Of a stretch of 64,000 nt of DNA, positions 42,605 to 51,679 are shown piece by piece. The stretch is from Streptomyces bicolor (GTDB lineage Bacteria; Actinomycetota; Actinomycetes; Streptomycetales; Streptomycetaceae): positions 434,001 through 498,000 of the forward strand of contig NZ_JOFS01000005.1 in assembly GCF_000719285.1 (NCBI RefSeq), written 5' to 3'. The notes beneath the pieces are model-generated. The model saw nothing but the letters and a program-made list of their open reading frames with translations, had not been told where the DNA came from and did not search any database. Each line of letters starts with the position of its first letter. Position 1 is the stretch's first letter. The position numbers and the translations under genes were made by a program.

Positions 42605-43747
42605 TCAGCGAGTGCCGACCGCCGCTCGTACGGCCCGTCGGGCCAACTGGCAGTCGTCGTGCAGCCGCCTCAGCAGCAGCCGCTGTTCCTCGCCGGACGG
42701 CGCAGCACCCGGGTGGGCCACTCCCGGTGCCGCCGGGGTCGTGTCGTGCATCGAACGCTGCACGGCCGTCTCATAGGTACGGATCTCCCGGGTCAGCACG
42801 AGCATCAGGTTCACCAGGAACGCGTCCCGGGAAGCCGGCCCCGCCGACTGGGCGATCTGGCTGATCTGCCGCCGCGCCACCGGTGCGTCCCCGAGCACCG
42901 ACCACAGCGTCGCCAGGTCGTAGCCCGGCAGGTACCAGCCCGCGTGCTCCCAGTCCACCAGCACTGGACCGGCCGGTGAGAGCAGGATGTTCGCGAGCAG
43001 TGCGTCGCCGTGGCAGAACTGGCCCATGCCCTGCCGGCCCGCGGTCGCCGCGATGCCGTGCAGCAGCTTCTGCAGATCGCCCATGTCCCGGTCGGTGAGC
43101 AGGCCCAGCTCGTGGTACCGGGAGATCCGCGTCGCGTAGTCCAGCGGGGCGTCGAACGTGCCCGCCGGCGGCCGCCACGCGTTGAGCCGGCAGATCGCTC
43201 CGAGCGCCGCCCTGATGTCCGCACGCGGCGGCGCCTCCAACGGGTGCCGCTGCAGTGCCGCCACCCGGCCCGGCATCCGCTCGATGACGAGTGTGCAGTT
43301 GTCCGGATCCGCCGCGATCAGTCTCGGCACCCGCACCGGAGGGCGGTGCCGGACGAACGAGCGGTATGCCGCTATCTCGTGCCGGATCCGCTCGGCCCAC
43401 GCCGGCGAGTGGTCGAGTAAACACTTGGCGACGGCCGTGCTGCGCCCGGTCGTGCCGACCAGGAGCACGGACCGCCCGCTGCGGCGCAGCACCTGCACCG
43501 GAGCGAACTCCGGGCAGATCCGGTGCACCGACGCGATCGCCGTACGCAGCTGGGCGCCCTGGGGGCCGGACAAGTCGAGTCTCCCGCTGAGCGGTTGGGT
43601 GCCGAGCCCCGCGGGGCGGCGCGCCCGGCCCGCGCCGAGCACGGGGGCGGCCGTCGGCCGCGCGGGGTCGAGGTAGGGGCCGCTGCCCGCCGGGCGGGCA
43701 CGCAGCGACCGGGGCGGGGCGGACACGGAGGACGATGCTGCGTACAT
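42605..43747 (-). CDS. Aminoglycoside phosphotransferase (APH) family protein
   Basis: 380 residues; the first 60 are Ala/Pro/Arg-rich and probably unstructured. The kinase core has [10 protein letters not shown] with the ATP-contact Lys, the intact catalytic loop [13 protein letters not shown] (Asp near residue 244) and the metal-binding [16 protein letters not shown]. This differs from the neighbouring APH-like gene at 36278, whose loop is altered. The substrate is unknown; members phosphorylate antibiotics, choline or small metabolites. It is divergent from the NsdB gene. Confidence 0.82.
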   Translation of the reverse strand: MYAASSSVSAPPRSLRARPAGSGPYLDPARPTAAPVLGAGRARRPAGLGTQPLSGRLDLSGPQGAQLRTAIASVHRICPEFAPVQVLRRSGRSVLLVGTTGRSTAVAKCLLDHSPAWAERIRHEIAAYRSFVRHRPPVRVPRLIAADPDNCTLVIERMPGRVAALQRHPLEAPPRADIRAALGAICRLNAWRPPAGTFDAPLDYATRISRYHELGLLTDRDMGDLQKLLHGIAATAGRQGMGQFCHGDALLANILLSPAGPVLVDWEHAGWYLPGYDLATLWSVLGDAPVARRQISQIAQSAGPASRDAFLVNLMLVLTREIRTYETAVQRSMHDTTPAAPGVAHPGAAPSGEEQRLLLRRLHDDCQLARRAVRAAVGTR

Positions 43748-43902
43748 GGGAGAGACAGATCCCTTCGTGTGCCTGCGACGACAAAGCGCTGCCCGATCCG
43801 GCCGCCCGGGTGCACCCTGGGGAATGCACCCACGTACTCAAAGGGCGACCGGGTCGGGGTGGCGCGTTCCTACCTGACACCCGATGCGCAGTGGCACACC
43901 AT

Positions 43903-43930
43903 CTGGCGCACCCTGGCGAACCCTGGCGAA
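43903..43930 (+). repeat. Three CTGGCG elements at 10-bp spacing upstream of nsdB
   Basis: CTGGCG starts at 43903, 43913 and 43923; the last two units are the identical decamer CCCTGGCGAA. Spacing of one helical turn places all three on one face of the DNA, about 60-90 bases before the nsdB start. Confidence 0.55.
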
Positions 43931-43991
43931 TAGTCCCGGGGCAACTCTCACCCGGCTACTGTCAACTCAGCCGAGAACCTGGGGGCTTGAC

Positions 43992-45488
43992 GTGAGCGGA
44001 GAACCCAACACCCGCCTATCGGACCTGTTCGGCCTGGCCGGCTGGTCCAAGGGCGAGCTCGCGAGGCTGGTCAACCGGCAGGCGGCGGCCATGGGCCACC
44101 CCCAGCTGGCGACCGACACCTCGCGGGTGCGGCGGTGGATCGACATGGGAGAGATCCCGCGCGATCCGGTGCCGCGGGTGCTGGCAGCCCTGTTCACCGA
44201 GCGTCTCGGCCGTGTCGTGACCATCGAGGACCTCGGTCTGGTCCGGCACGGGCGTGCGGGGAAACGGCAGGACGGCGGGAGTGCGGAGCATCCCGACGGT
44301 GTGCCGTGGGCGCCCGAGCGGACGGCTGCGGTCCTCACCGAATTCACGGGAATGGACCTCATGCTCAACCGACGCGGCTTGGTGGGCGCGGGTGCCGCGC
44401 TCGCCGCGGGATCCGCACTCAGCAGCGCCATGCACGACTGGCTGCACACCGACCCGGCCCTCAAGGCCGACGCCCCCCGATTCGACGACCCTCTGCACGC
44501 CGACCCCGCCGGTTTCGACCGGTACGAGGCGGCCCCGATCGGTTCTCAGGAGATCGAGGAACTGGAGCGCTCGGTCGAGGTGTTCCGGGCCTGGGACGCG
44601 GCCCGCGGCGGCGGGCTGCAGCGCAAGGCGGTCGTGGGACAACTCAACGAGGTGGGCGGCATGCTCGCCTACCGTCACCCCGAACATCTGCAGCGGCGCC
44701 TGTGGGGCGTCGCCGCCAACCTCGCCGTCCTCGCGGGCTGGATGTCGCACGACGTCGGCCTGGAACCCACGGCACAGAAGTACTTCGTCATCGCCGCCCA
44801 CGCGGCCCGAGAGGGCGGCGACCGGCCCCGCGCCGGGGAGGCGCTCTCCCGAGCGGCTCGCCAGATGGTGCACCTGGGCCGGCCGGACGACGCACTCGAC
44901 CTCATGAAACTCGCCCAGTCCGGCTCCGGCGACCAGGTGCTGCCGCGCACCAGGGCCATGTTCCACACCATCGAGGCCTGGGCGCAGGCGTCGATGGGCA
45001 AGGGCCAGGCCATGCGCCGCACCCTCGGACAGGCGGAGGACCTCTTCGTCTCCGACCGGGGCGATGTGCCGCCGCCGAGCTGGATGCAGACCTTCAAGGA
45101 CGAGGATCTGTACGGCATGCAGGCCCTGGCCTACCGCACGCTGGCCGAGTTCGAGCCGGGCGCGGCCGCGCACGCCCAGCACTACGCGGAGAAGGCCTTG
45201 GCCCTGCGCATCGACGGCCGGGAGCGGTCGAAGATCTTCGACCATCTGTCCATGGCGTCCGCCTGCTTCATCGCGGACGACCCCGAACAGGCGGACCGGT
45301 ACGCACGGCTGGCCCTGATGTCGATGGGCTCGAACTCGTCCGGACGCACCTGGGACCGGCTGCGCCAGATGTACCGGCTCACCGCCGAGTACTCCAGCTA
45401 TCCGAAGATCCACGAACTGCGGGAGGAGATCCGGTTGGCGCTGCCCAAGGCGAAGAAGCCGGGCGGCGGCCACAGCGCACAGGCATAG
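43992..45488 (+). CDS. nsdB: NsdB-like negative regulator of development and antibiotic production
   Basis: 498 residues. The N-terminal region RLSDLFGLAGWSKGELARLVNRQ with DTSRVRRWIDMGEIPRDPVP forms a helix-turn-helix-like domain of the NsdA/NsdB family; the middle and C-terminal parts (about 170-480) are helical repeats resembling TPRs (for example AAREGGDRPRAGEALSRAARQM). NsdA and NsdB mutants of S. coelicolor overproduce antibiotics. NsdA has a different N-terminal pattern as far as I recall, and in S. coelicolor nsdB lies a few genes from chpB, matching the long chaplin 5.5 kb downstream here; hence NsdB rather than NsdA. GTG 43992 has GGGGG 6 bases upstream. Confidence 0.85.
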   Translation: MSGEPNTRLSDLFGLAGWSKGELARLVNRQAAAMGHPQLATDTSRVRRWIDMGEIPRDPVPRVLAALFTERLGRVVTIEDLGLVRHGRAGKRQDGGSAEHPDGVPWAPERTAAVLTEFTGMDLMLNRRGLVGAGAALAAGSALSSAMHDWLHTDPALKADAPRFDDPLHADPAGFDRYEAAPIGSQEIEELERSVEVFRAWDAARGGGLQRKAVVGQLNEVGGMLAYRHPEHLQRRLWGVAANLAVLAGWMSHDVGLEPTAQKYFVIAAHAAREGGDRPRAGEALSRAARQMVHLGRPDDALDLMKLAQSGSGDQVLPRTRAMFHTIEAWAQASMGKGQAMRRTLGQAEDLFVSDRGDVPPPSWMQTFKDEDLYGMQALAYRTLAEFEPGAAAHAQHYAEKALALRIDGRERSKIFDHLSMASACFIADDPEQADRYARLALMSMGSNSSGRTWDRLRQMYRLTAEYSSYPKIHELREEIRLALPKAKKPGGGHSAQA

Positions 45489-45559
45489 GGGGACTGTGCA
45501 GCTGATCGATTCCCGGCAGTACCAGGACGTCACCAAATCCAGGAAGTCGCACCGGACTT

Positions 45560-46987
45560 CTAGGATGTCACCCTGGCCACGAGCACACAGGCGTTGTCCT
45601 CGCGCTCGCTCTCACCGAACTCCTCCACGACCAGCCGTACGCAGTCCTGTGCGTCGCGTGCCCCGCCGAGACGGGGGGCCAGGTCGAGGAGCCGGTTCGG
45701 GGAGTGTCCGCTGTGCCGGGACACCAGCCCGTCCGTGTGCAGCAGGAGCAGGTCGCCCACCTCGAGGGTCTCTTCGGCCTGCGCGTAGACGGCACCCGAG
45801 ATGGCGCCGAGCAGGACGCCGTCCGGCGGGTTCAGCCTGCGCCCCGTCCCGTCGCGGAACAGCAGCGGGGCGGGGTGTCCGGCCTGCGCCCAGGTCAGGG
45901 TGCGGGTCTCGGGCCGGTACCGGCAGCAGACGGCGCTGCCCAGGGCCGGCTGGACGGTGGCGTCGAGCAACTGGTTGAGCCAGGACATCAGTTGCCCCGG
46001 CTGGGTGCCCGCCATCGCCATGCCGCGGACGGCGCCCACCAGGGTCGCCATGCCCGACGTCACGGCGACGCCGTGCCCGGTGAGGTCGCCGACACTCAAC
46101 AGCGTTGCGCCGTCGGCGAGTTCGAGGGCGTCGTACCAGTCGCCGCCGATCAGCGTGCTCGTCGACGCCGGCAGATAGCGAGCCGCGAGGTCCAGTGTCC
46201 GGGGGCCCCCGTGCGGGAGCCGCAGGGAGCCGCGCCACGGCGGCAGCACGGCCTCCTGCAGCTCGACCGCGAGCCGGTACTCGGTCTGCGCGTGGTGCCG
46301 GTGGCGCTGGAGCGAGTCACGGGTCTCGCTCACCGCGCGCCGGCATCGGCGCAGTTCGCTGACGTCCCGCAGCACGGCCCACATCGAGGCGGCGCTGCCG
46401 TCAGAGTCGAGCACGGGCTCGCCCATCATGTGCACCGTCCGGACCTCGCCGTCCGGCCGCACGATGCGCAACTCCCCGTCGATGGGCTTGGCGTCCACCA
46501 GGCAGTGGGTGACCATCGCCGTCAGTGTCGGCCGGTCCTCGTCGAGTACCAGGGACGGCAGCTCGTCGAGGGTGAGCGGCGGAGCGGCGGGGTCACGCCC
46601 CAGGATCTGGTAGAGCTCGCCGGACCAACTGGCCTCGTCCGTCAGCAGGTTCCACTCCGCGCTGCCGACCCGGCTGAGCAGCGAGTCGCGCCGGGGAGTG
46701 GGGAGTTCGGGCTGTTCGGCGGGCGCGGCGGCAGGACCGGGGGAAGTGGGAGCCGGGCCGTCCCGCAGTTGTGCCAGGTGCTCGTCGAGGTCGTTGAGCT
46801 GGTGCAGGGCGAGGTCGTACAGCGCCCGCTGCCACCGCTCCTGCGGACCGGCGGCGTCACTGGGAGTGTCCCGCCGTACGGCGTCGACGTCGCCCCGGAG
46901 CCGCCGCGTCTGCGATATCAGCGCGTCGACCGAGCCGCGCCCGGGCGGCTGGGCGGCGGGGTGGTCCGCAGAGAGATGGGGCGGCAT
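45560..46987 (-). CDS. PAS domain - SpoIIE/PP2C-type protein phosphatase
   Basis: 475 residues. A helical N-terminal part (1-110), a PAS domain (about 120-225, WNLLTDEASWSGELYQILGRDP ... MMGEPVLDSDGSAASMWAVLRDVSE region), a short coiled linker and a PP2C/SpoIIE phosphatase domain (about 250-470). Metal-binding acids are seen in LIGGDWYDAL, SVGDLTGHG, LLLHTDGLV and EREDNACVLV. There is no kinase-like HATPase domain. Such proteins reset anti-anti-sigma factors in Streptomyces stress and development. ATG 46987 with GGAG 8 bases upstream. No partner anti-sigma gene lies nearby. Confidence 0.88.
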   Translation of the reverse strand: MPPHLSADHPAAQPPGRGSVDALISQTRRLRGDVDAVRRDTPSDAAGPQERWQRALYDLALHQLNDLDEHLAQLRDGPAPTSPGPAAAPAEQPELPTPRRDSLLSRVGSAEWNLLTDEASWSGELYQILGRDPAAPPLTLDELPSLVLDEDRPTLTAMVTHCLVDAKPIDGELRIVRPDGEVRTVHMMGEPVLDSDGSAASMWAVLRDVSELRRCRRAVSETRDSLQRHRHHAQTEYRLAVELQEAVLPPWRGSLRLPHGGPRTLDLAARYLPASTSTLIGGDWYDALELADGATLLSVGDLTGHGVAVTSGMATLVGAVRGMAMAGTQPGQLMSWLNQLLDATVQPALGSAVCCRYRPETRTLTWAQAGHPAPLLFRDGTGRRLNPPDGVLLGAISGAVYAQAEETLEVGDLLLLHTDGLVSRHSGHSPNRLLDLAPRLGGARDAQDCVRLVVEEFGESEREDNACVLVARVTS

Positions 46988-47417
46988 GACGCACTCCGAT
47001 GCGGGGACGGTACGACCAAGGCTGACGGAAGGACCGTTACGACTCTGGCACAGCCCGCGACGCCCCGTAAGGGATTTGGCAACACCCGATACGGTGGTGC
47101 GTCTGGCATATGCCAGAGTCTTCACGGAGGGCCTGAGCCGTGCGGATGCCGTACGCCGCCAGAGGGGTCAAGTCGTAGACGGCGTACGTGATTTGACGGT
47201 CTCGCGAGACGATCGTACGGTGCTCAATCGGGTGTTCGACGGCCGTGTGTTCCAGGGGTGGCGCGGAGATCGGCGGCGGCCGGAGGGATGCATCGTTCGA
47301 GAGTGATGCAGCTCACATAAATGGAGTGGCCTTCGGTGTAATGCGAAGGGCACCTGCGGAGTCGTAAAAGCACAGCGGCAAAACCGTCCGACCTCCGACC
47401 CGCAGGGGAGACCGCCC
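46988..47417. promoter_or_regulatory. 430-bp divergent intergenic region with TCTGGCA dyads
   Basis: No ORF is supported here. TCTGGCATATGCCAGA (47102-47117) is a perfect 16-bp palindrome, about 115 bases before the phosphatase start. A third half-site, GACTCTGGCA (47041-47050), is the exact inverse of TGCCAGAGTC (47111-47120). Nearer the SsgA-like gene, CCTTCG-N8-CGAAGG (47330-47349) makes a small hairpin about 70 bases upstream of its start. Confidence 0.6.
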
Positions 47418-47831
47418 ATGGACATCGCCCTCGAGCAGCCCGCCCGTGCCCGCCTGATCACCGGCGAGGAGCGCGAACTCCCCGTGCCCGCCAAGCTGCG
47501 ATACACCTCCACCAACCCGCTGGCGGTGCACCTCGACTTCCCGGGCGAGGTCTCCCTCGATGGGCAGGGCGCCACCTGGATCTTCGCCCGCGGCCTGCTG
47601 GAGGCGGGGCTGCGCGGGCCGGCCGGCGACGGGGACGTGCACATCTGGCCGTGCGGGCCCGAGCGCACGGTCGTGGAGCTTCACTCGCCCTACGGCATGG
47701 CGCTGCTCCAGTTCGACACCTCCGCCCTGAACCGCTTCCTGCTGCGCACGTACGCGGTGGTCCCGCCCGGTGAGGAGGACCTCGGGGCGGTCGTGGAGCG
47801 CGGTCTGAGCACGCTCTTCGGCGGTGTGTGA
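47418..47831 (+). CDS. SsgA-like protein (SALP), sporulation/cell division regulator
   Basis: 137-residue SsgA/SsgB-family protein: RLITGEERELPVPAKLRYTSTNPLAVHLDF near the start (residues 12-41), WIFARGLLEAGL and VHIWPCG in the middle, then LHSPYGMALLQFDTSALNRFLLRTYAVVPPGEE. SALPs bind or position septum and wall-synthesis proteins during sporulation of Streptomyces; SsgB recruits FtsZ. Which paralogue this is cannot be told. ATG 47418 has GGGGAG at 7 bases. It lies in a block of developmental genes. Confidence 0.9.
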   Translation: MDIALEQPARARLITGEERELPVPAKLRYTSTNPLAVHLDFPGEVSLDGQGATWIFARGLLEAGLRGPAGDGDVHIWPCGPERTVVELHSPYGMALLQFDTSALNRFLLRTYAVVPPGEEDLGAVVERGLSTLFGGV

Positions 47832-47875
47832 GGCGGCAGGCCTGACCGGACGGCCGCCTGCGCGAGGAGGTGAAC

Positions 47876-47916
47876 CGTCGAGGAGGCGACCGGACCGCCG
47901 CTGTGCCTCCTCGACG
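47876..47916. terminator. Bidirectional terminator between SsgA-like and baeRF genes
   Basis: Perfect 12-bp stem CGTCGAGGAGGC / GCCTCCTCGACG with a 17-base loop, between convergent genes; it ends 9 bases from the baeRF stop. Confidence 0.65.
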
Positions 47917-47924
47917 AACCGGTG

Positions 47925-49022
47925 TCAGTACCGCAGCACCCCGGCGATCCCGCTGGCGTCGCTCAGCGTGCCGTCCGGTACGAAGCGGACGTCGGCGCCG
48001 GTCTCCAGGCACTGCTCGACGATCTCGTCCACGATGTCCTCGCGGGCGTCGAGGTCGCCGCTCTCGGCCGGGATCAGGTGGCCGCCGTCCTCGCCGCGCA
48101 CCGTCACCCGGTAGTTCTCCTCGACGGCCAGCAGCCGGACCCGCCCCTCGCGGGCGCTGCGCCAGACCTCGTCGACACCCGCCGCGAACGCCTTGCGGCC
48201 CATGGCCGATTCGAGTTCGCGCGCCACGGCGTCGGTGTTCCTGCGGTTCTCGGCGGTGATCACCGGCTGGATCGCCTGCCACACGGCGTCGTGCGAGCCG
48301 TGCGCGAGCCCGCCGTGCGGGACGTGCACCGCCTCCTTGCCGACGCCGCCGATCTCGTCCAGCAGGGAAAGCGCCGCCTGTTCGCCGGTGACGTACAGCG
48401 GTCGCGGGTTGTCCCGCAGGATCGCGCTCATCGCGGAGTCCGCGTCCTTGAGGAAGTGGCGGGTGCCCTCGTCGCGGAACGTGCTCGGGTTGTCGCCGAT
48501 CCGCTCCCGGCGCTCGGCGTCGAAGTTCTCGACGCGCTTGGTCAGCGGGAACCCGCCGATGCGGGCCTCGGTGACACGGTCCAGGCTGCCGTTCCACAGG
48601 GTGACGCGGTCGGCCGAGACCGACAGCACCCAGAACGGCCGCTCGGCGGCCTCCGCGGAGACGAGGTTGCGGGTCAGGAAGGTGTCCGAGAGCACCACGC
48701 GCTCGGGCACCGTGCGGGCGAGCGACCACACCTGGTGCTCACCCGGGGCGGCGAAGATCACCAAACCGTCCTCGGCGTACGTCAGATCGATCTCGGCGAG
48801 TGCCTGGTCGAGCTGCCGCTCCACATCCGCCCGTCGCTCGCGAGTGACCGAGGGATCGGCCTCCAGCTGCTTCTTCGCCTCGGCCACGACATTGCGCAGC
48901 CGGACGTGATCCTGGGCCCGGTAGGGCTCTCGGCGATGCGTGGGCGTCAGCACGGACACGGCCGGATAGGGGCGCGGGCGCCGCAGCTCGATGAGGGTCG
49001 TGGGACTGAGTGCGTGCTCCAT
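47925..49022 (-). CDS. Bacterial archaeo-eukaryotic release factor family protein (baeRF family 3)
   Basis: 365 residues. An N-terminal region (VSVLTPTHRREPYRAQDHVRLRNVV) is followed by a middle alpha/beta domain and a C-terminal eRF1-domain-3-like part with RVRLLAVEENYRVTV and DIVDEIVEQCLETGADVRFV. This matches the baeRF family 3 group, proposed to act on ribosomes under stress; databases often mislabel it as a chemotaxis protein. No GGQ motif is seen. Probable stress role, not demonstrated. ATG 49022. Confidence 0.75.
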   Translation of the reverse strand: MEHALSPTTLIELRRPRPYPAVSVLTPTHRREPYRAQDHVRLRNVVAEAKKQLEADPSVTRERRADVERQLDQALAEIDLTYAEDGLVIFAAPGEHQVWSLARTVPERVVLSDTFLTRNLVSAEAAERPFWVLSVSADRVTLWNGSLDRVTEARIGGFPLTKRVENFDAERRERIGDNPSTFRDEGTRHFLKDADSAMSAILRDNPRPLYVTGEQAALSLLDEIGGVGKEAVHVPHGGLAHGSHDAVWQAIQPVITAENRRNTDAVARELESAMGRKAFAAGVDEVWRSAREGRVRLLAVEENYRVTVRGEDGGHLIPAESGDLDAREDIVDEIVEQCLETGADVRFVPDGTLSDASGIAGVLRY

Positions 49023-49104
49023 AACAGCACGATAGGGCCGATTCGCGGATCGGGCATTAGGGGCGATCCGGCGCTTCGGCGCGGCCCGCCTCCCTGGGGC
49101 GCCC

Positions 49105-50691
49105 TCAGGATTCCCGGTCGTCCTCGGGGCCGCAGGAACTGCCGTCGGCGGGCAGCGTGCCGTACAGCAGGAAGGCGTCGACCTTGCGGTGCACGCACTT
49201 GGAGGAGGCGTATCCGGTGTGGCCGCTGCCCTTGTTGTCCAGGACCACGGCCGAGGGGCCGAGCCGCTTCGCGGTCTCCACGGTCCAGCGGTACGGCGTC
49301 GCCGGGTCGCCGCGCGTGCCCACGAGGAGCATCTTCGGTGTGTGCACGTCTTTCACCTCGTCGCGGATGAAGTCCGTGCCCCGGGGGCGGCCGTAGCACA
49401 GCAGCACCCCGGTGAGCCGGTAGGGGCCGAAGACCGGTGAAGCCTGCTCGTACTCGGCGCGCAGCCGGTCGAGACGCCCCACGATCTCCTCGCCGGTGGG
49501 GCGGTCGGGGTCGTCCGCGCAGTTGATCGCCATCATCGCCGCGGGGAGGTTGTCGAGGGGGACGTCCTCGGCGTCGGCGAGAGCGCCGTCCGGCTCGTCG
49601 GTCTCCTCGCGGTGCCTCGGCGCGGCCCCGCCCGACGCGAACGCCTCGATGGCGTGCGTGTCGCCGTCCCAGAACAGCGAGGCGAGGGCCCGCTCCAGGG
49701 ACGGCCACAAGTCCTCGCTGTAGAGCGCCTGTCCGAGGGCGCCGACCAGGTCCTGCCCGCTGAAGGGCTCACCGAACGCCGACGGCACAGGGCGCTCGTC
49801 CAGCGAGTCGACGCGGCGCAGCACCTCCTTCCTGGCCTCGCGCGGGTCCTGCCCGAGCGGACAGGCGATGTCCTTCACGCACCAGTTGATGAACTCCTCC
49901 AGCGCCTTCTGCTGGCCCTGGGCGCCCACCAGGCCCTGTTCGGTCAGCGGTTCGGTCAGCGTGTCCACGCCGTCGAGCACCAACCGGCCGACCTTCTCGG
50001 GGAACTGGGCGGCGTAGACGGCGCCGAGGCGTGTTCCGTAGGAGAAGCCCAGGTAGTTGAGCTTGTCGTCGCCGAGGGCCTGGCGCATCACGTCCATGTC
50101 GCGCGCGGCGTTGACCGTCCCGATGTGCGGAAGCACCGGTCCGGAATGCCTGGCGCACACGTCGGCCGCCTTCTTGAACTGCGCCAGCACGTGCTGCGGA
50201 TCACGGCCGAGTTCCGAGCCGTCGTCGTCCACCGCGATGTCCTCCTGGCCGTCTCCGCAGCTGACCGGTGAGGACCTGCCGACGCCGCGCGGATCGAAGG
50301 TCACGATGTCGTAGTTGTCCGTCAGCTCCATGAACTCCTTGCCGCCCCCCGCGAATCCAGGGACGCCGGCGACGCCCGGCCCGCCGAAGTTGAGCAGCAC
50401 CGAACCCCGCTTCTCACCCGTGGCCCGGTAGCGGGCGAGCGCCAGCTCCAGGGTCCCCGCCTTCGGGCGGGCGTAGTCGAGGGGGACGGTGACCTTGCCG
50501 CACTGCAAGTCCTTCGGCTGTCCCTCACCCGGGCACTTCGCCCAGGTGACCTCCTGCCCATAGAAGCGGCTGAGGTCGGGGCCGGGGTCGTCCGTGGACA
50601 TCGGCAGAGCCGTGCCGAGCAGGACCATCCCGACCGCGCCGGTGACCGCGCAGCGCCGCAGCATGGGCCGCGTTGACAGCTTGGCCAGCAT
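49105..50691 (-). CDS. Secreted alpha/beta hydrolase, tripeptidyl aminopeptidase (SlpD/Tap) family
   Basis: 528 residues. A Sec-type N-terminus (MLAKLSTRPMLRRCAVTGAV ... GTALPMS), an alpha/beta hydrolase core with oxyanion LLNFGGPGVAGV, nucleophile elbow YLGFSYGTRLGAVYA (Ser near residue 200), catalytic Asp in LLVGTRGDPATPYRW and His in NKGSGHTGYASS, and the family's C-terminal TAP-like domain with Cys residues. In Streptomyces, Tap and SlpD/SlpE remove tripeptides from secreted proteins. Start ATG 50691 is chosen because GGAGG lies 6 bases upstream; the TTG four codons earlier has none. The lipobox of Slp proteins is absent. Confidence 0.88.
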   Translation of the reverse strand: MLAKLSTRPMLRRCAVTGAVGMVLLGTALPMSTDDPGPDLSRFYGQEVTWAKCPGEGQPKDLQCGKVTVPLDYARPKAGTLELALARYRATGEKRGSVLLNFGGPGVAGVPGFAGGGKEFMELTDNYDIVTFDPRGVGRSSPVSCGDGQEDIAVDDDGSELGRDPQHVLAQFKKAADVCARHSGPVLPHIGTVNAARDMDVMRQALGDDKLNYLGFSYGTRLGAVYAAQFPEKVGRLVLDGVDTLTEPLTEQGLVGAQGQQKALEEFINWCVKDIACPLGQDPREARKEVLRRVDSLDERPVPSAFGEPFSGQDLVGALGQALYSEDLWPSLERALASLFWDGDTHAIEAFASGGAAPRHREETDEPDGALADAEDVPLDNLPAAMMAINCADDPDRPTGEEIVGRLDRLRAEYEQASPVFGPYRLTGVLLCYGRPRGTDFIRDEVKDVHTPKMLLVGTRGDPATPYRWTVETAKRLGPSAVVLDNKGSGHTGYASSKCVHRKVDAFLLYGTLPADGSSCGPEDDRES

Positions 50692-50898
50692 CGATGCCTC
50701 CAAAGACGCCCGTCGCGGACCGGGAAACGGCGTCCTCGCTCACGATAAGCGGCGCCCGGAACGCACGCCTCCGGACGTGCGGGACCGCCTGGGTCGGCGT
50801 ACCCTTCGCCCCTTGCGTTCCTATCGGGCGTTTTTGCCACTAGTTCGACAACCGTGCCGCTCGATGGGGTGAAAGGCAGATAAGCCATAACCCGAATG

Positions 50899-50930
50899 GT
50901 TCGCCCGCGTTTTATCCGGTGCGGGCGAAC
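50899..50930 (+). repeat. 10-bp inverted repeat upstream of the chaplin gene
   Basis: GTTCGCCCGC (50899-50908) and GCGGGCGAAC (50921-50930) are exact inverse copies around a T-rich 12-base centre (GTTTTATCCGGT), ending 32 bases before the chaplin start. It is either an operator or a 5'-UTR hairpin. Confidence 0.55.
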
Positions 50931-50962
50931 GCCCGCGACCATGTCTGGAAGGCAGGGAACCT

Positions 50963-51619
50963 ATGAGACGGGTTACCCGAAACGGTGTGATCGCCGTCGC
51001 CGCCTCGGGCGCGATGGCCATGGCGGTGCCGGCGTACGCCGACTCAGCGGCGGACGGTGCCGCGGCCGACTCGCCCGGGCTGCTCGCCGGCAACACCGTC
51101 CAGCTCCCGGTGCACGTCCCGGTGAACGTGTGCGGGAACACCGTGAACGTGGTGGGGCTGCTCAACCCCGCCGCGGGCAACAGCTGCGCCAACAAGGACG
51201 GCGGCGGCAAGCCGGGCGCCGCGTCGCGCGGCGGGGCTTCGGCCGAAGGAAGCGGAAAGGATTCGGCGGGGATCGCGTCCGGCAATGTCGTGGAGCTCCC
51301 GGTCCACCTCCCGGTGAACGTCAGCGGGAACAGCGTGAACGTGGTCGGCGTCGGCAACGCGGTGACCGGCAACGAGTCGGTGAACGGTCCCGACGACAGC
51401 CCTCCCCCCACCACCAGGCCGGCGCCCAAGCCGTCCGAGCCGAGGACGCACCCGCCGCGGCCGAGGGCGGTGCCGCCCGCGTTCGTCCCCCAGGGGTCCG
51501 AGGGCTCCCTCGCCCACACGGGAGCGGACCAGGCCCTCGCAGCCGCGGTGGGCGGCACGGTTCTCGTGCTGGGCGGGGCCATTCTGTACCGGCGGTTCCG
51601 CCCCCAGGCGGTGCGCTGA
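50963..51619 (+). CDS. Long chaplin (ChpA/B/C type, probably ChpB), sortase-anchored
   Basis: 218 residues: Sec signal (MRRVTRNGVIAVAASGAMAM ... PAYA), two chaplin domains (about 38-78 and 101-140), a Pro-rich wall-spanning linker, and a sorting signal LAHTG followed by a hydrophobic helix and YRRFRPQAVR. LAxTG is the motif cut by class E sortases SrtE1/SrtE2. The first chaplin domain has the usual Cys pair (NVCGNTVNVVGLLNPAAGNSC), the second has Ser in both places (NVSGNSVNVVGVGNAVTGNES) and so cannot form the disulfide. Long chaplins anchor the short chaplins that form the hydrophobic rodlet layer on aerial hyphae. ATG 50963 with GGAAGG upstream. Confidence 0.93.
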   Translation: MRRVTRNGVIAVAASGAMAMAVPAYADSAADGAAADSPGLLAGNTVQLPVHVPVNVCGNTVNVVGLLNPAAGNSCANKDGGGKPGAASRGGASAEGSGKDSAGIASGNVVELPVHLPVNVSGNSVNVVGVGNAVTGNESVNGPDDSPPPTTRPAPKPSEPRTHPPRPRAVPPAFVPQGSEGSLAHTGADQALAAAVGGTVLVLGGAILYRRFRPQAVR

Positions 51620-51643
51620 CCCCGTCCTCGCGACCGTGGCACG

Positions 51644-51679
51644 GAAGGCCCCACCGGGCAGGCGAGCGGTGGGGCCTTC
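51644..51679 (+). terminator. Terminator of the chaplin gene
   Basis: Perfect 13-bp stem GAAGGCCCCACCG / CGGTGGGGCCTTC with a 10-base loop, 24 bases after the chaplin stop, followed by ATTCCC. The rest of the 210-base gap (51680-51829) shows no ORF. Confidence 0.75.

Noticed and set aside
43992..45488. NsdA
   Set aside because: Same family, but the N-terminal sequence and proximity to a long chaplin fit NsdB better, as far as memory allows.
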